Shown here: positions 17,157-26,338 of the stretch, in pieces
How the letters are laid out: each line of letters opens with the position of its first letter
Position numbering within the stretch: position 1 is the stretch's first letter
Origin: Sphingomonas sp. SUN019
GTDB lineage: Bacteria; Pseudomonadota; Alphaproteobacteria; Sphingomonadales; Sphingomonadaceae
Direction of reading: 5' to 3'
DNA: 64,000 bases
NCBI RefSeq assembly: GCF_024758705.1
Contig: NZ_CP096971.1
Location: 2,108,001-2,172,000, forward strand
Made by a program: the position numbers and the translations under genes
Notes under the pieces: model-generated
The model's database searches: none
Seen by the model: the letters and a program-made list of their open reading frames with translations, nothing else
What the model was told of the DNA's origin: nothing

Positions 17157-18524
17157 TTGACCCATGATCTGAACCCCTCGATCCTGCGAGAATATGACAT
17201 CCGCGGGATCGTGGGCGAGACGTTGGACGCTTCCGATGCGCACGCGGTCGGGCGCGCATTCGCCACGATCGTGCGGCGCGCAGGCGGGCGGCGGGTGGTG
17301 GTCGGCTACGACGGGCGCACATCTTCGCCAATGCTGGAGGCGGCGCTAGTCGACGGGCTGGCCGCATCGGGTGCGGATGTCGTGCGGATCGGGATCGGCC
17401 CGTCGCCGATGCTTTACTTCGCCGAGAGCACGTTAGAGGTCGATGCCGGGATACAGGTAACCGGCAGCCACAATCCCCGCGATCACAACGGCTTCAAGCT
17501 GGTATTGCAGCGAGCGCCATTTTTCGGCGCGGATATCCAGGCGCTGGCCGCGCTGGCCGCGGCGGGGGACTTCACCGATGGCGAGGGGATCGTCAGCGAC
17601 GCCGACACCGGCGACGCCTATGTCGCGCGCCTGCTCGCCGGGCATGACGGCCCCGGCCTCAGGATCGGCTGGGACGCGGGCAATGGCGCGGCGGGGCCGG
17701 TGGTCGAGGCGCTGACGAAGCTCCTGCCGGGTGAGCATCACTTGCTGTTCACCGATGTCGACGGCGATTTTCCGAACCATCATCCCGATCCTACCGAGGA
17801 CGAGAACCTTGCCGATCTGCAGCGGCTGGTCGCGGAGAGACGCCTCGATTTCGGAGTGGCTTTCGATGGCGACGGCGACCGGATCGGCGCGGTGGACGGT
17901 TCAGGACGCGTGCTGCGCGGCGATCAGATTCTATCCGTTCTGGCGGAATCTCTTCTGGTCGAGCGGCCCGGCAGCACGATCATTGCCGACGTAAAGGCGA
18001 GCAACGGGTTGTTCGACCGGATCGAGGCGCTCGGCGGCCGCGCCGTCATGTGGAAATCGGGCCACAGCAACATCAAGCTGAAGCTGCGCGAGGAGAATGC
18101 AGCGCTGGCCGGCGAGATGAGCGGGCACATCTTCTTCGGCGACCTCGGCGGCTTCGACGACGGCATCTACGCCGCGGTGCGCCTGATCGACGCGGTGCAG
18201 CGCTCCGGCCGCACGCTCGCCGAATGGCGCGATGCGAAGCCGGTCCGCGCGAGCACGCCCGAACTGCGCTTCGCGGTCGATCCTGCGCGGAAGGACGCCG
18301 TAGTCGACGAGGTGGTCGCGCGACTGGCGGCGAACGGCGCGACGGTCGACCTGACAGACGGCGCGCGCGTCACCACCGCCGACGGCTGGTGGCTGCTGCG
18401 CGCGTCGAACACGCAGGACATGCTGACCGCGCGCGCCGAGGCGGACGATCCCGCCGCGCTCGACCGGCTGGTCGCCGCGATCGACGCGCAGCTGGCCCAA
18501 AGCGGCGTGACTCGTGCGGCGTGA
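17157..18524 (+). CDS. Phosphomannomutase/phosphoglucomutase
   Basis: Alpha-D-phosphohexomutase of 455 residues that interconverts mannose- or glucose-6-phosphate and the 1-phosphates, feeding GDP-mannose or UDP-glucose for surface polysaccharide. The four domains are evident: REYDIRGIVG at the start, the phosphoserine loop VTGSHNPRDHNGFK (about 101-114), the metal loop DGDGDRIG near 240 and the sugar-binding GEMSGHIFF near 320. TTG at 17157 is used because it gives the usual short N-terminus; no in-frame ATG is available. The last codons lie inside a 14-bp tandem repeat that runs past the stop. Confidence 0.92.
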   Translation: MTHDLNPSILREYDIRGIVGETLDASDAHAVGRAFATIVRRAGGRRVVVGYDGRTSSPMLEAALVDGLAASGADVVRIGIGPSPMLYFAESTLEVDAGIQVTGSHNPRDHNGFKLVLQRAPFFGADIQALAALAAAGDFTDGEGIVSDADTGDAYVARLLAGHDGPGLRIGWDAGNGAAGPVVEALTKLLPGEHHLLFTDVDGDFPNHHPDPTEDENLADLQRLVAERRLDFGVAFDGDGDRIGAVDGSGRVLRGDQILSVLAESLLVERPGSTIIADVKASNGLFDRIEALGGRAVMWKSGHSNIKLKLREENAALAGEMSGHIFFGDLGGFDDGIYAAVRLIDAVQRSGRTLAEWRDAKPVRASTPELRFAVDPARKDAVVDEVVARLAANGATVDLTDGARVTTADGWWLLRASNTQDMLTARAEADDPAALDRLVAAIDAQLAQSGVTRAA

Positions 18525-18557
18525 TCCGGGCGGCGTGATCCGGGCGGCGTGACTCTG
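18502..18557 (+). repeat. 14-bp tandem repeat across the stop codon of the hexomutase gene
   Basis: Four consecutive 14-base units begin GCGGCGTGA. The middle two are identical (GCGGCGTGATCCGG); the first and last differ in the last few bases. The stop codon lies in unit 2. Because 14 is not a multiple of three, gain or loss of a unit would shift the frame near the C-terminus, although TGA occurs in every unit. Confidence 0.85.
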
Positions 18558-18583
18558 CCGGTCTTAACCCCCACATAGCGGCG

Positions 18584-19348
18584 ATGCGTCCCCCGTCGAA
18601 ACCAAGCATCGTCCGCGTCGTCGATCTCGAAACCACCGGCAGCGCGCCGCCCGCGCACGGCGTATGCGAGGTCGGCTGGCAGGATGTGGCGCTCGGCCCC
18701 GATGGCCGGTGGGAATTGTATGGCGAGGGCGGGCAACGCTACGTCAATCCCGGCCGCTCGCTGCCGCCCGTGACGCAGGCGATCCACCACATCCGCGACG
18801 AGGATGTTGCTGATGCGCCGTGGTGGCACGACGTGGCGCGGCAAGTGCTCGATCCCTACCCCCGTCGCCTGGCGCTCGCGGCGCACCGCGCATCGTTCGA
18901 ACAGCAATTCTGCACGCCCAATTTCACCTCCGGCGCGGAGTGGATCTGCACGTGGAAATGCGCACTCAGGCTGTGGCCCGATTCGCCCAGCTTCTCCAAT
19001 CAGGTGTTGCGGTATTGGCGGAAGCCCGATGGGATGGAGCACGAACGCGGCCTGCCCGCGCACCGCGCCTTCCCCGACGCTTATGTCACCGCCTTCCACC
19101 TGCGCGACATGCTGAACGAGGCGAGCATCGAACAATTGCTGGAATGGTCGCGCGACCCCGGCCTGATCCCGCGCGTCCGCTACGGTCCCGATCGCGGCAA
19201 GGACTGGCGCGAGATCGATCACGAATCACTGATGGGCTTCCTGACCGATCGCGACCCCGACATCCGCTTCACCGCCAACGCCGAAATGGACCGTAGGCGC
19301 GGCGGTGGATCGGTCGGCCGGGCGTCTGCTCAAGAATTGCTGCTCTGA
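18584..19348 (+). CDS. DEDDh 3'-5' exonuclease (DnaQ-like)
   Basis: Exonuclease-fold protein of 254 residues. The ExoI motif is VVDLETTG (residues 12-19, D and E metal ligands). The ExoII position is filled by AHRASFEQQF near 103. ExoIII is AHRAFPDAYVTA near 163, with the catalytic His and Asp. It is similar to the DNA polymerase III epsilon subunit but has an extra C-terminal region of about 70 residues, so it is a repair or RNA-processing exonuclease rather than DnaQ itself. It lies 59 bases downstream of the hexomutase gene, past the tandem repeat. Confidence 0.8.
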   Translation: MRPPSKPSIVRVVDLETTGSAPPAHGVCEVGWQDVALGPDGRWELYGEGGQRYVNPGRSLPPVTQAIHHIRDEDVADAPWWHDVARQVLDPYPRRLALAAHRASFEQQFCTPNFTSGAEWICTWKCALRLWPDSPSFSNQVLRYWRKPDGMEHERGLPAHRAFPDAYVTAFHLRDMLNEASIEQLLEWSRDPGLIPRVRYGPDRGKDWREIDHESLMGFLTDRDPDIRFTANAEMDRRRGGGSVGRASAQELLL

Positions 19349-19406
19349 TCCACATCAAGGTGCTGCCACTGGCCAATCGTTACGGCTGCGACTAGACCGC
19401 GCTCCG

Positions 19407-20912
19407 ATGCGTGTGCGTGTACCGTTGATGATCCGCGAAGGGCGGCTGGGCCGCGTCCTGCTCGCGTTCATGGCGGCGGGTTTTCTCGCGCTGATCGTCG
19501 CCGGTATCGCCGCCGCCTGGGTGCAGGGCCGCAATCAACAACACAACGCCGCCGTCGCGCATACCTATCAGGTCGAACTGACGATCGCCGAGGCGCGCCG
19601 CCTGATCGAACAAGGCGAAACCGCGCGGCGCGGCTATATGCTGGCAGGCGATCCTGCGTTTCTCGCCAGCTACCGCGACGTCGCCGCAGCGCTGCCGACG
19701 GTGATGGATCGGGTCGGCGCGCTGACGATCGACAACCCGCTGCAGCAACGGCACCTGAAACTGGTCGACCGGCTGATCGACGAACTGAGCGCCGAGCGTG
19801 CGGCGAGCATCGCGCAGGTCGGCGCAGGCGAAGCTGCGCGCGCGATCGCGACGTTCCGCGCGCAGGGCGGAGCCGGGCGATTGCGGCTGATGCGCCGCGC
19901 GTTCGACGCGATGGGAGCGGAGGAACGCCGTCTGCTGGCGATCCGCGACGCCGAACAGGCCGCCAGCATTCGCGTCTTCTACGCGATCCTCGCCTTTGCC
20001 GGGGTGGTGCTGGGCGCCGTCGCCATCGCTGGGTTGGCGGTCGTCATGCGTTACACGCGCGACCTGACCGGGTCGCGCGATATGATGCGGGGATTGAACG
20101 AGAATCTCGAGGTTCTGGTATCGGATCGCACCGCCGACCTCAGCCGCGCGAACGAGGAAATCCAGCGCTTCGCCTATATCGTCAGCCACGATCTGCGCTC
20201 GCCGTTGGTCAACGTGATGGGCTTCACCGCCGAACTTGACGCCGCGACCAATACGATCGCGGAATTGATCGACCGCGCCGAGGCGACAGCCCCCGAGATC
20301 GTGACCGAAGAGGCGCGGCTGGCGGCGCGCGAGGATCTGCCGGAGGCGATCGGCTTCATCCGCACCTCGACGCAGAAGATGGACCGGCTGATTACCGCGA
20401 TCCTCACGCTATCGCGGCAGGGCCGCCGCGTCCTGACGCCCGAACCGCTCGACGTGGCCGCGATCGTCGACGAAATCCGCGGCAGTCTGGCGCACCGGCT
20501 GGACGAACAGGGCACGACCGTCGAGGTCGAGGGCGATCTGCCCGCCGTCGTCAGCGATCGCCTCGGCGTGGAGCAGATACTGTCCAACCTGATCGAAAAT
20601 GCGGTGAAATATCGCCATCCGACCCGCCCCGCACGGATCGTCGTCACCGGCGGCAGCGAAGGTCCGCGACGCTGGTTTGCGGTGACCGACAATGGTCGCG
20701 GCATCGACCCGCGCGACCACGAACGCGTGTTCGACCTGTTCCGCCGATCGGGTTCGCAGGATCAGCCCGGAGAAGGCATCGGACTCGCGCACGTTCGCGC
20801 ATTGGCCTATCGCCTGGGCGGGATCATCGATCTCACCTCGACGCTTGGCGAAGGCGCCACCTTCCGGCTATCGCTGCCCAAGACCCTGGAACTACAGGAA
20901 CAACGAGCATGA
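19407..20912 (+). CDS. CHASE3-domain sensor histidine kinase
   Basis: Membrane histidine kinase of 501 residues. TM1 is about 15-38, followed by a periplasmic CHASE3 domain (about 42-185) and TM2 about 190-214. A coiled-coil linker leads to HisKA with the phospho-acceptor His261 in IVSHDLRSPLVN. The ATPase domain has N-box NLIENAVKYR, G1 DNGRGID and G2 GEGIGLAH. An ATG at 19428 is an alternative start. The stop overlaps the next gene in ATGA, so it is cotranslated with an Rcp1-like regulator and a receiver-kinase. The signal sensed is unknown. Confidence 0.9.
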   Translation: MRVRVPLMIREGRLGRVLLAFMAAGFLALIVAGIAAAWVQGRNQQHNAAVAHTYQVELTIAEARRLIEQGETARRGYMLAGDPAFLASYRDVAAALPTVMDRVGALTIDNPLQQRHLKLVDRLIDELSAERAASIAQVGAGEAARAIATFRAQGGAGRLRLMRRAFDAMGAEERRLLAIRDAEQAASIRVFYAILAFAGVVLGAVAIAGLAVVMRYTRDLTGSRDMMRGLNENLEVLVSDRTADLSRANEEIQRFAYIVSHDLRSPLVNVMGFTAELDAATNTIAELIDRAEATAPEIVTEEARLAAREDLPEAIGFIRTSTQKMDRLITAILTLSRQGRRVLTPEPLDVAAIVDEIRGSLAHRLDEQGTTVEVEGDLPAVVSDRLGVEQILSNLIENAVKYRHPTRPARIVVTGGSEGPRRWFAVTDNGRGIDPRDHERVFDLFRRSGSQDQPGEGIGLAHVRALAYRLGGIIDLTSTLGEGATFRLSLPKTLELQEQRA

Positions 20913-21352
20913 ACGCGCATCAATCCGTCAACATCGTGATGATCGAGGATGACGAAGGCCATGCCCGGCTGATCGAAAAGAACATCCGCCGCGCGGGCAT
21001 CTTGAATGACATCCGCCATTTCACCGACGGTACGAGCGCGCTGGAATATCTGTTCAACGACAAGAACGGCCCGACCCACAACGGCCCCGCACTCGTCCTG
21101 CTCGACCTCAATCTGCCCGACATGAGCGGCACCGACATCCTGACCCGGATCAAGGACAGCAGCGGCCCGTTGAAGCGTACGCCCGTCGTCGTATTGACGA
21201 CCACCGACGACAGCCGCGAAATCCAGCGTTGCTATGATCTGGGGGCCAACGTCTACATCACCAAGCCGGTGAATTATGAGAATTTCGCGCAGGCGATCCG
21301 CCAGCTCGGGCTGTTCCTGTCGGTCATCCAGGTGCCCGATCTGGGCGATTGA
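20909..21352 (+). CDS. Rcp1-like single-domain response regulator
   Basis: Receiver domain only, 147 residues. The acidic pocket is MIEDDEGHA, the phospho-acceptor is Asp66 in VLLDLNLPDMSG, the conserved Thr is in VVLTTTDD and the Lys is in YITKPVNYENF. The long insert after helix 2 (LFNDKNGPTHNGPA) and the C-terminal extension are typical of the Rcp1 family that partners bacteriophytochromes and CHASE3/PAS kinases. There is no DNA-binding domain, so it must pass phosphate or act by protein contact. It overlaps the kinase genes on both sides. Confidence 0.9.
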   Translation: MNAHQSVNIVMIEDDEGHARLIEKNIRRAGILNDIRHFTDGTSALEYLFNDKNGPTHNGPALVLLDLNLPDMSGTDILTRIKDSSGPLKRTPVVVLTTTDDSREIQRCYDLGANVYITKPVNYENFAQAIRQLGLFLSVIQVPDLGD

Positions 21353-22377
21353 TGGCGACAGTACTCTACATCGACGATGATCCGGGGATCCGTCGGCTGG
21401 CGGCGAAAGCGCTTGCCCGCCGCGGGCATGACGTGACCGTGGCCGAGGGCGGCGCTGAGGGTGTCGCGCTGGCCGCCGCCGACCGCTTCGATATCGTCGC
21501 GGTCGATCACTACATGCCCGGGATGGACGGGCTGGAAACGCTGGCGGCGCTGCGCGCGCTGCCGGATGCGCCGAGCGTGGTCTATGTCACCGGATCGGAA
21601 GAGGGCCGCATCGCGATCGCGGCGCTGCGCGCCGGCGCGGCCGATTATGTCGTGAAGACGGTCGGCGAGGATTTCTTCGACCTGCTCGACGCCGCCTTCG
21701 AGCAGGTCATCGCGCGCGCGACGCTCGAGCGCGGCAAGGCCGATGCGGAGGCAGGGCTGCGCGCCAGCAACGACCGGCTTGAGGCATTGCTGTCGGAGGT
21801 CAATCACCGCGTCGCCAATTCGCTGCAGATCGTCTCCGCGATGGTCCGGATGCAGTCGAACGCCTTGTCCGACGACAGCGCGCGCGCCGCGCTGGAGGAT
21901 ACGCAGCGCCGGATCAGCGCGATCGCGCAGGTCCATCGCCGTCTCTACACTGGCGGCGATGTGGAAAGCGTCGACATGCGCGAATATCTGTCGGCATTGG
22001 TCGACGAACTGGCGCAGACCTGGTCCAGCGCGGATCTCCCGCGCGACCTGAAACTGGTCGCCGACCCGATCCGCCTGCCGACCGACCGCGCGGTGTCGCT
22101 GGGCGTGATCGTCACCGAACTGGTCAGCAACGCGTGCAAATACGCCTATCCGGCCGGCAGCGGCGAAATCCGCATCGCGCTACAGATGGAGGGCAAAGAA
22201 CTGTTCCTACTAGCAGTAGAAGACGACGGCGTCGGCCTGTCGGGCGAAATCGCGCCGGGCGGCACCGGCATCGGCACGAAACTGATCCGCGCGATGGCGC
22301 AAAGCCTGCAGTCGATCGTGGAATACGACCCCGGCCACCGCGGAACGCGGGCGACGTTGAAGGCGGGGGTGCGTTAG
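21352..22377 (+). CDS. Receiver-HisKA_2 (HRXXN) histidine kinase
   Basis: Soluble hybrid of 341 residues with the order reversed relative to most hybrids. The receiver domain is N-terminal (YIDDDPGIRR, Asp52 in VDHYMPGMDG) and is joined by a coiled coil to a HisKA_2 domain with His152 in EVNHRVANSLQ (the HRXXN motif). The ATPase domain has ELVSNACKYAYP and GGTGIGTKLI. The ATG overlaps the previous stop (TGATG). HRXXN kinases in sphingomonads are known to feed the PhyR general stress response. Whether this one does is inference; phosphate flow from the upstream kinase and regulator is plausible. Confidence 0.88.
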   Translation: MATVLYIDDDPGIRRLAAKALARRGHDVTVAEGGAEGVALAAADRFDIVAVDHYMPGMDGLETLAALRALPDAPSVVYVTGSEEGRIAIAALRAGAADYVVKTVGEDFFDLLDAAFEQVIARATLERGKADAEAGLRASNDRLEALLSEVNHRVANSLQIVSAMVRMQSNALSDDSARAALEDTQRRISAIAQVHRRLYTGGDVESVDMREYLSALVDELAQTWSSADLPRDLKLVADPIRLPTDRAVSLGVIVTELVSNACKYAYPAGSGEIRIALQMEGKELFLLAVEDDGVGLSGEIAPGGTGIGTKLIRAMAQSLQSIVEYDPGHRGTRATLKAGVR

Positions 22378-22385
22378 GGACTCTA

Positions 22386-22503
22386 CCCGTTCGTCCTGAG
22401 TAGCGGCTGAGCTTGTTGAAGACGCGTATCGAAGGACAGCGTCCGGGCATGTCCTTCGATACGGGCCTTCGCCTTCGCTCAGTCCCTACTCAGGACGAAC
22501 GGG
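22386..22503. repeat. Interspersed inverted repeat, family B
   Basis: An 18-bp arm, CCCGTTCGTCCTGAGTAG, at the left end is matched exactly in inverse by CTACTCAGGACGAACGGG at the right end (22486-22503). An inner pair, GTATCGAAGGACA / TGTCCTTCGATAC, forms a second stem. The element sits between the convergent receiver-kinase gene and cysNC and contains no gene. Confidence 0.85.
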
Positions 22504-22543
22504 GAATGGGTAGTCGAACGTCGTCGCTCGTTTCGGCCCCCCC

Positions 22544-24445
22544 TCACCCCCCATCGATCAGGAAATCGACGATCCGCTGCGCCGCCGCATCCGCGCTCAT
22601 CGCACTGGTGTCGATGCGGATTTCGGGATCCTCCGGCGCTTCATACGGCGAGTCGATCCCCGTAAAGTTCGCCAACTGCCCGGCGCGCGCCTTCGCATAG
22701 AGGCCCTTCACGTCGCGCCGTTCGGCCTCGGCCAGCGAGGTGTCGATATGCACCTCGATGAATTCGCCCGGCGGCATCATCTGCCGCACCATCTCGCGCT
22801 CGGTGCGGAACGGGCTGATGAACGCGGTCAGCACGATCATCCCCGCATCGGCCATGAGCCGCGCGACTTCGCCGACGCGGCGGATGTTCTCCACCCGGTC
22901 GGCGTCGGTAAAGCCCAGATCCTTGTTCAGGCCATGCCGCACATTGTCGCCGTCGAGCAGGAAGGTGTGCCGGTTCATCCGCACCAGTTTCTGTTCGACC
23001 AGATTGGCGATCGTCGATTTCCCCGCGCCCGACAGCCCGGTGAACCACAGCACCGCGGGCTTCTGATTCTTCAGACGCGCGTGCGTTTCGCGGCTGACGT
23101 CCAGATGCTGGCGGTGGACGTTCTGCGCGCGGCGCAGCGCGAAGTGGATCATCCCCGCCGCGACGGTCGCGTTGCTCGCCTTGTCGATCAGGATGAACCC
23201 GCCGAGATCGCGGCTCTGTTCATACGGCTCGAACACGATCGGCCGATCGGTCGAAAAGGTCGTGACGCCGATCGCGTTCAGCTCCAGCGTCTTGGCCGCC
23301 AGTTGCTCCATCGTGTTGACGTTGACCTGATATTTCGGCGCGTTGAGCGTCGCGGTGGCGCTCTGCGTGCCGAGCTTCAGCCAATAGGAGCGGCCGGGCA
23401 GCATCGCCTCGTCGCTCATCCACACGATCGTCGCCTCGAACTGGTCGGACGCCTGCGGCGGATCGCCCGCCGCCGCGATCATGTCGCCGCGCGAGCAATC
23501 GACCTCGTCGGCCAGCGTCAGCGTGACCGACTGCCCCGCCTGCGCCTGTTTAAGATCGCCCCCGATTGCGACGACGCGCTTTACGGTCGACGCCCTCCCC
23601 GACGGCACGATCCGCACCGCATCGCCGGGTTTGACCGTCCCCGCCGCGATCGTCCCCGCAAACCCGCGGAAGTCGAGGTTCGGGCGGTTGACCCATTGCA
23701 CCGGCAGGCGGAATGGCTTCTTCGCATCGGCGTCGGCATCGAGCGGAACGGCTTCCAGATGCTCGATCAGCGACGGGCCGTCATACCAGGGGGTCGCATC
23801 GGAGCGCGAGGCGATATTATCCCCCGCCAGCCCCGACACCGGAATCGCGGTGAACCCGTCGATCCCGATCCCGCTCGCGAATTCGCGATAATCGGCGACG
23901 ATCGTCTCGAAGACGGTCCGGTCGTAATCGACCAGGTCCATCTTGTTGATCGCCAGCACGATGTTCCGGATACCGATCAGATGCGCGAGGTACGAATGCC
24001 GCCGCGTCTGCGTCAATATGCCCTTACGCGCATCGATCAGGATCACCGCCAGGTCGGCGGTCGACGCGCCGGTCACCATGTTGCGGGTATATTGTTCGTG
24101 CCCCGGCGTATCCGCGACGATGAACTTGCGCTTGTCGGTCGCGAAAAACCGATACGCGACGTCGATCGTGATGCCCTGTTCACGTTCCGCCGCGAGCCCG
24201 TCGACCAGCAGCGCGAAATCGATATTCTGCCCCTGCGTCCCGACGCGCTTCGAATCCTCTTCCAGCGCGGACAGCTGGTCCTCGAAAATCTGCTTCGAAT
24301 CGTACAGCAATCGGCCGATCAACGTCGATTTGCCGTCGTCCACCGACCCGCAGGTGATGAAACGCAGCAACGATTTGCTTTCGTGTTGCTGCAGGTATGC
24401 GGCGATGTCGGAGGAAACGAGGTCGTCGGGGCAATACGCAGTCAT
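22544..24445 (-). CDS. cysNC: Bifunctional sulfate adenylyltransferase subunit 1 / adenylylsulfate kinase
   Basis: Fusion of 633 residues that makes APS with CysD (GTP-driven) and then phosphorylates it to PAPS. The N-terminal GTPase has the P-loop GSVDDGKST near 33, DTPGHEQY near 112 and NKMD near 166, followed by EF-Tu-like beta barrels. The C-terminal APS kinase (from about 440) has GLSGAGKST near 465 and [15 protein letters not shown]. The gene starts one base after the cysD stop, and the order cysQ-cysD-cysNC indicates one operon. PAPS may serve cysteine synthesis and also the sulfotransferase-like protein at 47702-48775. Confidence 0.96.
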   Translation of the reverse strand: MTAYCPDDLVSSDIAAYLQQHESKSLLRFITCGSVDDGKSTLIGRLLYDSKQIFEDQLSALEEDSKRVGTQGQNIDFALLVDGLAAEREQGITIDVAYRFFATDKRKFIVADTPGHEQYTRNMVTGASTADLAVILIDARKGILTQTRRHSYLAHLIGIRNIVLAINKMDLVDYDRTVFETIVADYREFASGIGIDGFTAIPVSGLAGDNIASRSDATPWYDGPSLIEHLEAVPLDADADAKKPFRLPVQWVNRPNLDFRGFAGTIAAGTVKPGDAVRIVPSGRASTVKRVVAIGGDLKQAQAGQSVTLTLADEVDCSRGDMIAAAGDPPQASDQFEATIVWMSDEAMLPGRSYWLKLGTQSATATLNAPKYQVNVNTMEQLAAKTLELNAIGVTTFSTDRPIVFEPYEQSRDLGGFILIDKASNATVAAGMIHFALRRAQNVHRQHLDVSRETHARLKNQKPAVLWFTGLSGAGKSTIANLVEQKLVRMNRHTFLLDGDNVRHGLNKDLGFTDADRVENIRRVGEVARLMADAGMIVLTAFISPFRTEREMVRQMMPPGEFIEVHIDTSLAEAERRDVKGLYAKARAGQLANFTGIDSPYEAPEDPEIRIDTSAMSADAAAQRIVDFLIDGG

Positions 24446-24446
24446 G

Positions 24447-25352
24447 TCAGAAGTACCCCTCCTGCTTCTTCTGTTCCATGCTCGCGCCGACGTCCTTGTC
24501 GATCACGCGACCCTGCCGTTCCGACGTCGTGGTCAGCAGCATCTCCTGAATGACGTCCTCGATCGTCGTCGCCACGCTCTCCACCGCACCGCTCAAGGGA
24601 AAGCAGCCGAGCGTGCGGAAGCGGACCGATCGTTCGATGAGCGTCAGTTTGCGCCCGATCACGCGCTCCACGCGCTCGATGTCATCGGCCATGAACAGCT
24701 GGCCGTCCCATTCGTAGGTCGGACGCGGTGCGGCGAAGTACAACGGCACGATCTCGATCCCCTCCCGCGCGATGTATTGCCACACGTCCAGTTCGGTCCA
24801 GTTGCTGATCGGGAAGACGCGCATCGACTCCCCCCTGGCCTTGCGCGCGTTGTAGAGATGCCAAAGCTCCGGCCGCTGCGCCTTAGGATCCCAGCGGTGC
24901 GAGGCGGTGCGGAACGAGAAGACGCGTTCCTTGGCGCGCGATTTCTCCTCGTCGCGGCGTGCGCCGCCGAACGCCGCGTCGAAGCCGTATTTGTCCAGCG
25001 CCTGCTTCAGTCCTTCGGTCTTCCATAGGTCGGTGTGGAGAGCGCCGTGATCGAACGGGTTGATCCCGCGTGCCTGCGCGTCCGGGTTGTGATGGACCAG
25101 CAGTTCCATCCCCGCGTCGCGCGCCGCGCGGTCGCGCAATTCGTACATGGCGCGGAATTTCCATGTCGTATCGACGTGGAGCAGCGGAAACGGCGGCGGT
25201 GCGGGATAAAACGCCTTCTTCGCCAGATGCAGCATGACCGCCGAATCCTTGCCGACCGAATACAGCATCACGGGCTTTTCGGCCTCCGCCACCACCTCGC
25301 GCAGGATATGGATGCTCTCGGCTTCGAGCCGGTCGAGATGGGTCAGCGTCAT
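24447..25352 (-). CDS. cysD: Sulfate adenylyltransferase subunit 2
   Basis: Catalytic subunit of ATP sulfurylase, 301 residues, making adenosine 5'-phosphosulfate from ATP and sulfate. The PP-loop [13 protein letters not shown] (about 32-44) binds [21 protein letters not shown] near 130 and [15 protein letters not shown] near 180 are family signatures. Its ATG overlaps the cysQ stop by 4 bases, and cysNC follows after one base, so the three proteins are made together. Length and motif order are normal. Confidence 0.96.
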   Translation of the reverse strand: MTLTHLDRLEAESIHILREVVAEAEKPVMLYSVGKDSAVMLHLAKKAFYPAPPPFPLLHVDTTWKFRAMYELRDRAARDAGMELLVHHNPDAQARGINPFDHGALHTDLWKTEGLKQALDKYGFDAAFGGARRDEEKSRAKERVFSFRTASHRWDPKAQRPELWHLYNARKARGESMRVFPISNWTELDVWQYIAREGIEIVPLYFAAPRPTYEWDGQLFMADDIERVERVIGRKLTLIERSVRFRTLGCFPLSGAVESVATTIEDVIQEMLLTTTSERQGRVIDKDVGASMEQKKQEGYF

Positions 25353-26185
25353 GCGGCGTCCATGAACGGGCGGAGTGGCGCGGGGTTATAGGGACCGGTC
25401 GCGACGAAGCCGGTGTTGCGGAACCCCGGCTTGCCATAGCGAAACACGTCGCCGTCCAGGTCGAGCACGCGTCCGCCCGCCGCGCGCAACACCGCGTCGC
25501 CCGCACACGTATCCCATTCCATCGTCGGCCCGGTGCGCGGATAGACATCGGCCTCTCCGCTCGCCACCAGTACGAACTTCAGCGACGATCCGACCGATAC
25601 GCAATCGCAGATGCCGCCCGCGTCGAGCCACGCCGCGGTCTGCGGGTCGGCATGGCTGCGTGAAGCGACCGCGCACGGCGGCGTGGGCACGGCGCGCACC
25701 GCGATCGTCTTCGTCGGCCCGCGGACTGCGCCGGGCGCTCGTTCCGCCTGCCACGCCCCGGCCGCCAGATCGCCCCAGTACAATGTGTTGCGCGCGGGCG
25801 CGTACACCACGCCCATCGTCGGCACGCCGCGCTCGACCAGTCCGATGTTCACGGTGAAATCGTCGCCGCGCTTGATGAATTCCTTCGTCCCGTCGAGCGG
25901 ATCGACCAGGAAGAACGCGCCGTCGATGTCAGGGATACGCCCCGCCGCAGCCTCTTCCTCCGCCACTACCGGAATGCCCGGCGCGTGTTCACGCAGGCCC
26001 GCCAGGATCACCGCCTCGGCCGCGTGATCGGCCGCGGTGACGGGCGATTCGTCTGCCTTGAACGTCACGCTCGCGCCGCGCACGAAATGGTCCCACACGA
26101 CGTCGCCCGCCGCCTCCGCCAGCGTGACCAGCGCGCGCAGCAACCGTTCACGAACGTCGCGATCCACCAAGAGCGTCATGTCCAT
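25349..26185 (-). CDS. cysQ: 3'(2'),5'-bisphosphate nucleotidase
   Basis: Inositol-monophosphatase-fold enzyme of 278 residues that hydrolyses PAP, the by-product of PAPS use, to AMP. Metal-site motifs are VVAEEEAA near 73, the [12 protein letters not shown] signature near 91-102 and [14 protein letters not shown] near 218. It is the first gene of the cysQ-cysD-cysNC operon. An ATG two codons later (26179) is an alternative start; a GGGG stretch precedes both. Placement with PAPS synthesis genes is a pattern often seen where sulfotransferases operate. Confidence 0.94.
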   Translation of the reverse strand: MDMTLLVDRDVRERLLRALVTLAEAAGDVVWDHFVRGASVTFKADESPVTAADHAAEAVILAGLREHAPGIPVVAEEEAAAGRIPDIDGAFFLVDPLDGTKEFIKRGDDFTVNIGLVERGVPTMGVVYAPARNTLYWGDLAAGAWQAERAPGAVRGPTKTIAVRAVPTPPCAVASRSHADPQTAAWLDAGGICDCVSVGSSLKFVLVASGEADVYPRTGPTMEWDTCAGDAVLRAAGGRVLDLDGDVFRYGKPGFRNTGFVATGPYNPAPLRPFMDAA

Positions 26186-26314
26186 CCCCCGCCGCTAGCC
26201 TTCCCACCCCGGTCGACGCCAGCAACGCTTTATCTATGCGGCCCCAAGCTTTGCTAGGCAACTTGCAGGACACGCCACGGGGAGGCAAAGGCGGTCGCAA
26301 AGGAGTTACCCGCC

Positions 26315-26338
26315 ATGAAGACCGCTCATGAAGACTAG
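26315..26338 (+). CDS. Seven-codon upstream ORF overlapping the adhC start
   Basis: ATG-AAG-ACC-GCT-CAT-GAA-GAC-TAG reads MKTAHED. A textbook ribosome binding site, AAAGGAG, lies about 10 bases before this ATG, while the real enzyme start at 26328 is over 20 bases from it. The ORF overlaps the enzyme start by 11 bases in another frame. It looks like a local duplication of ATGAAGAC. It may couple translation to the enzyme or be an accident; no product is claimed. Confidence 0.4.
   Translation: MKTAHED

Noticed and set aside
22748-24553. Plus-strand ORF of about 601 codons opposite cysNC
   Set aside because: Antisense to an obvious CysN-CysC fusion; composition is Arg/His/Asp-rich without motifs.
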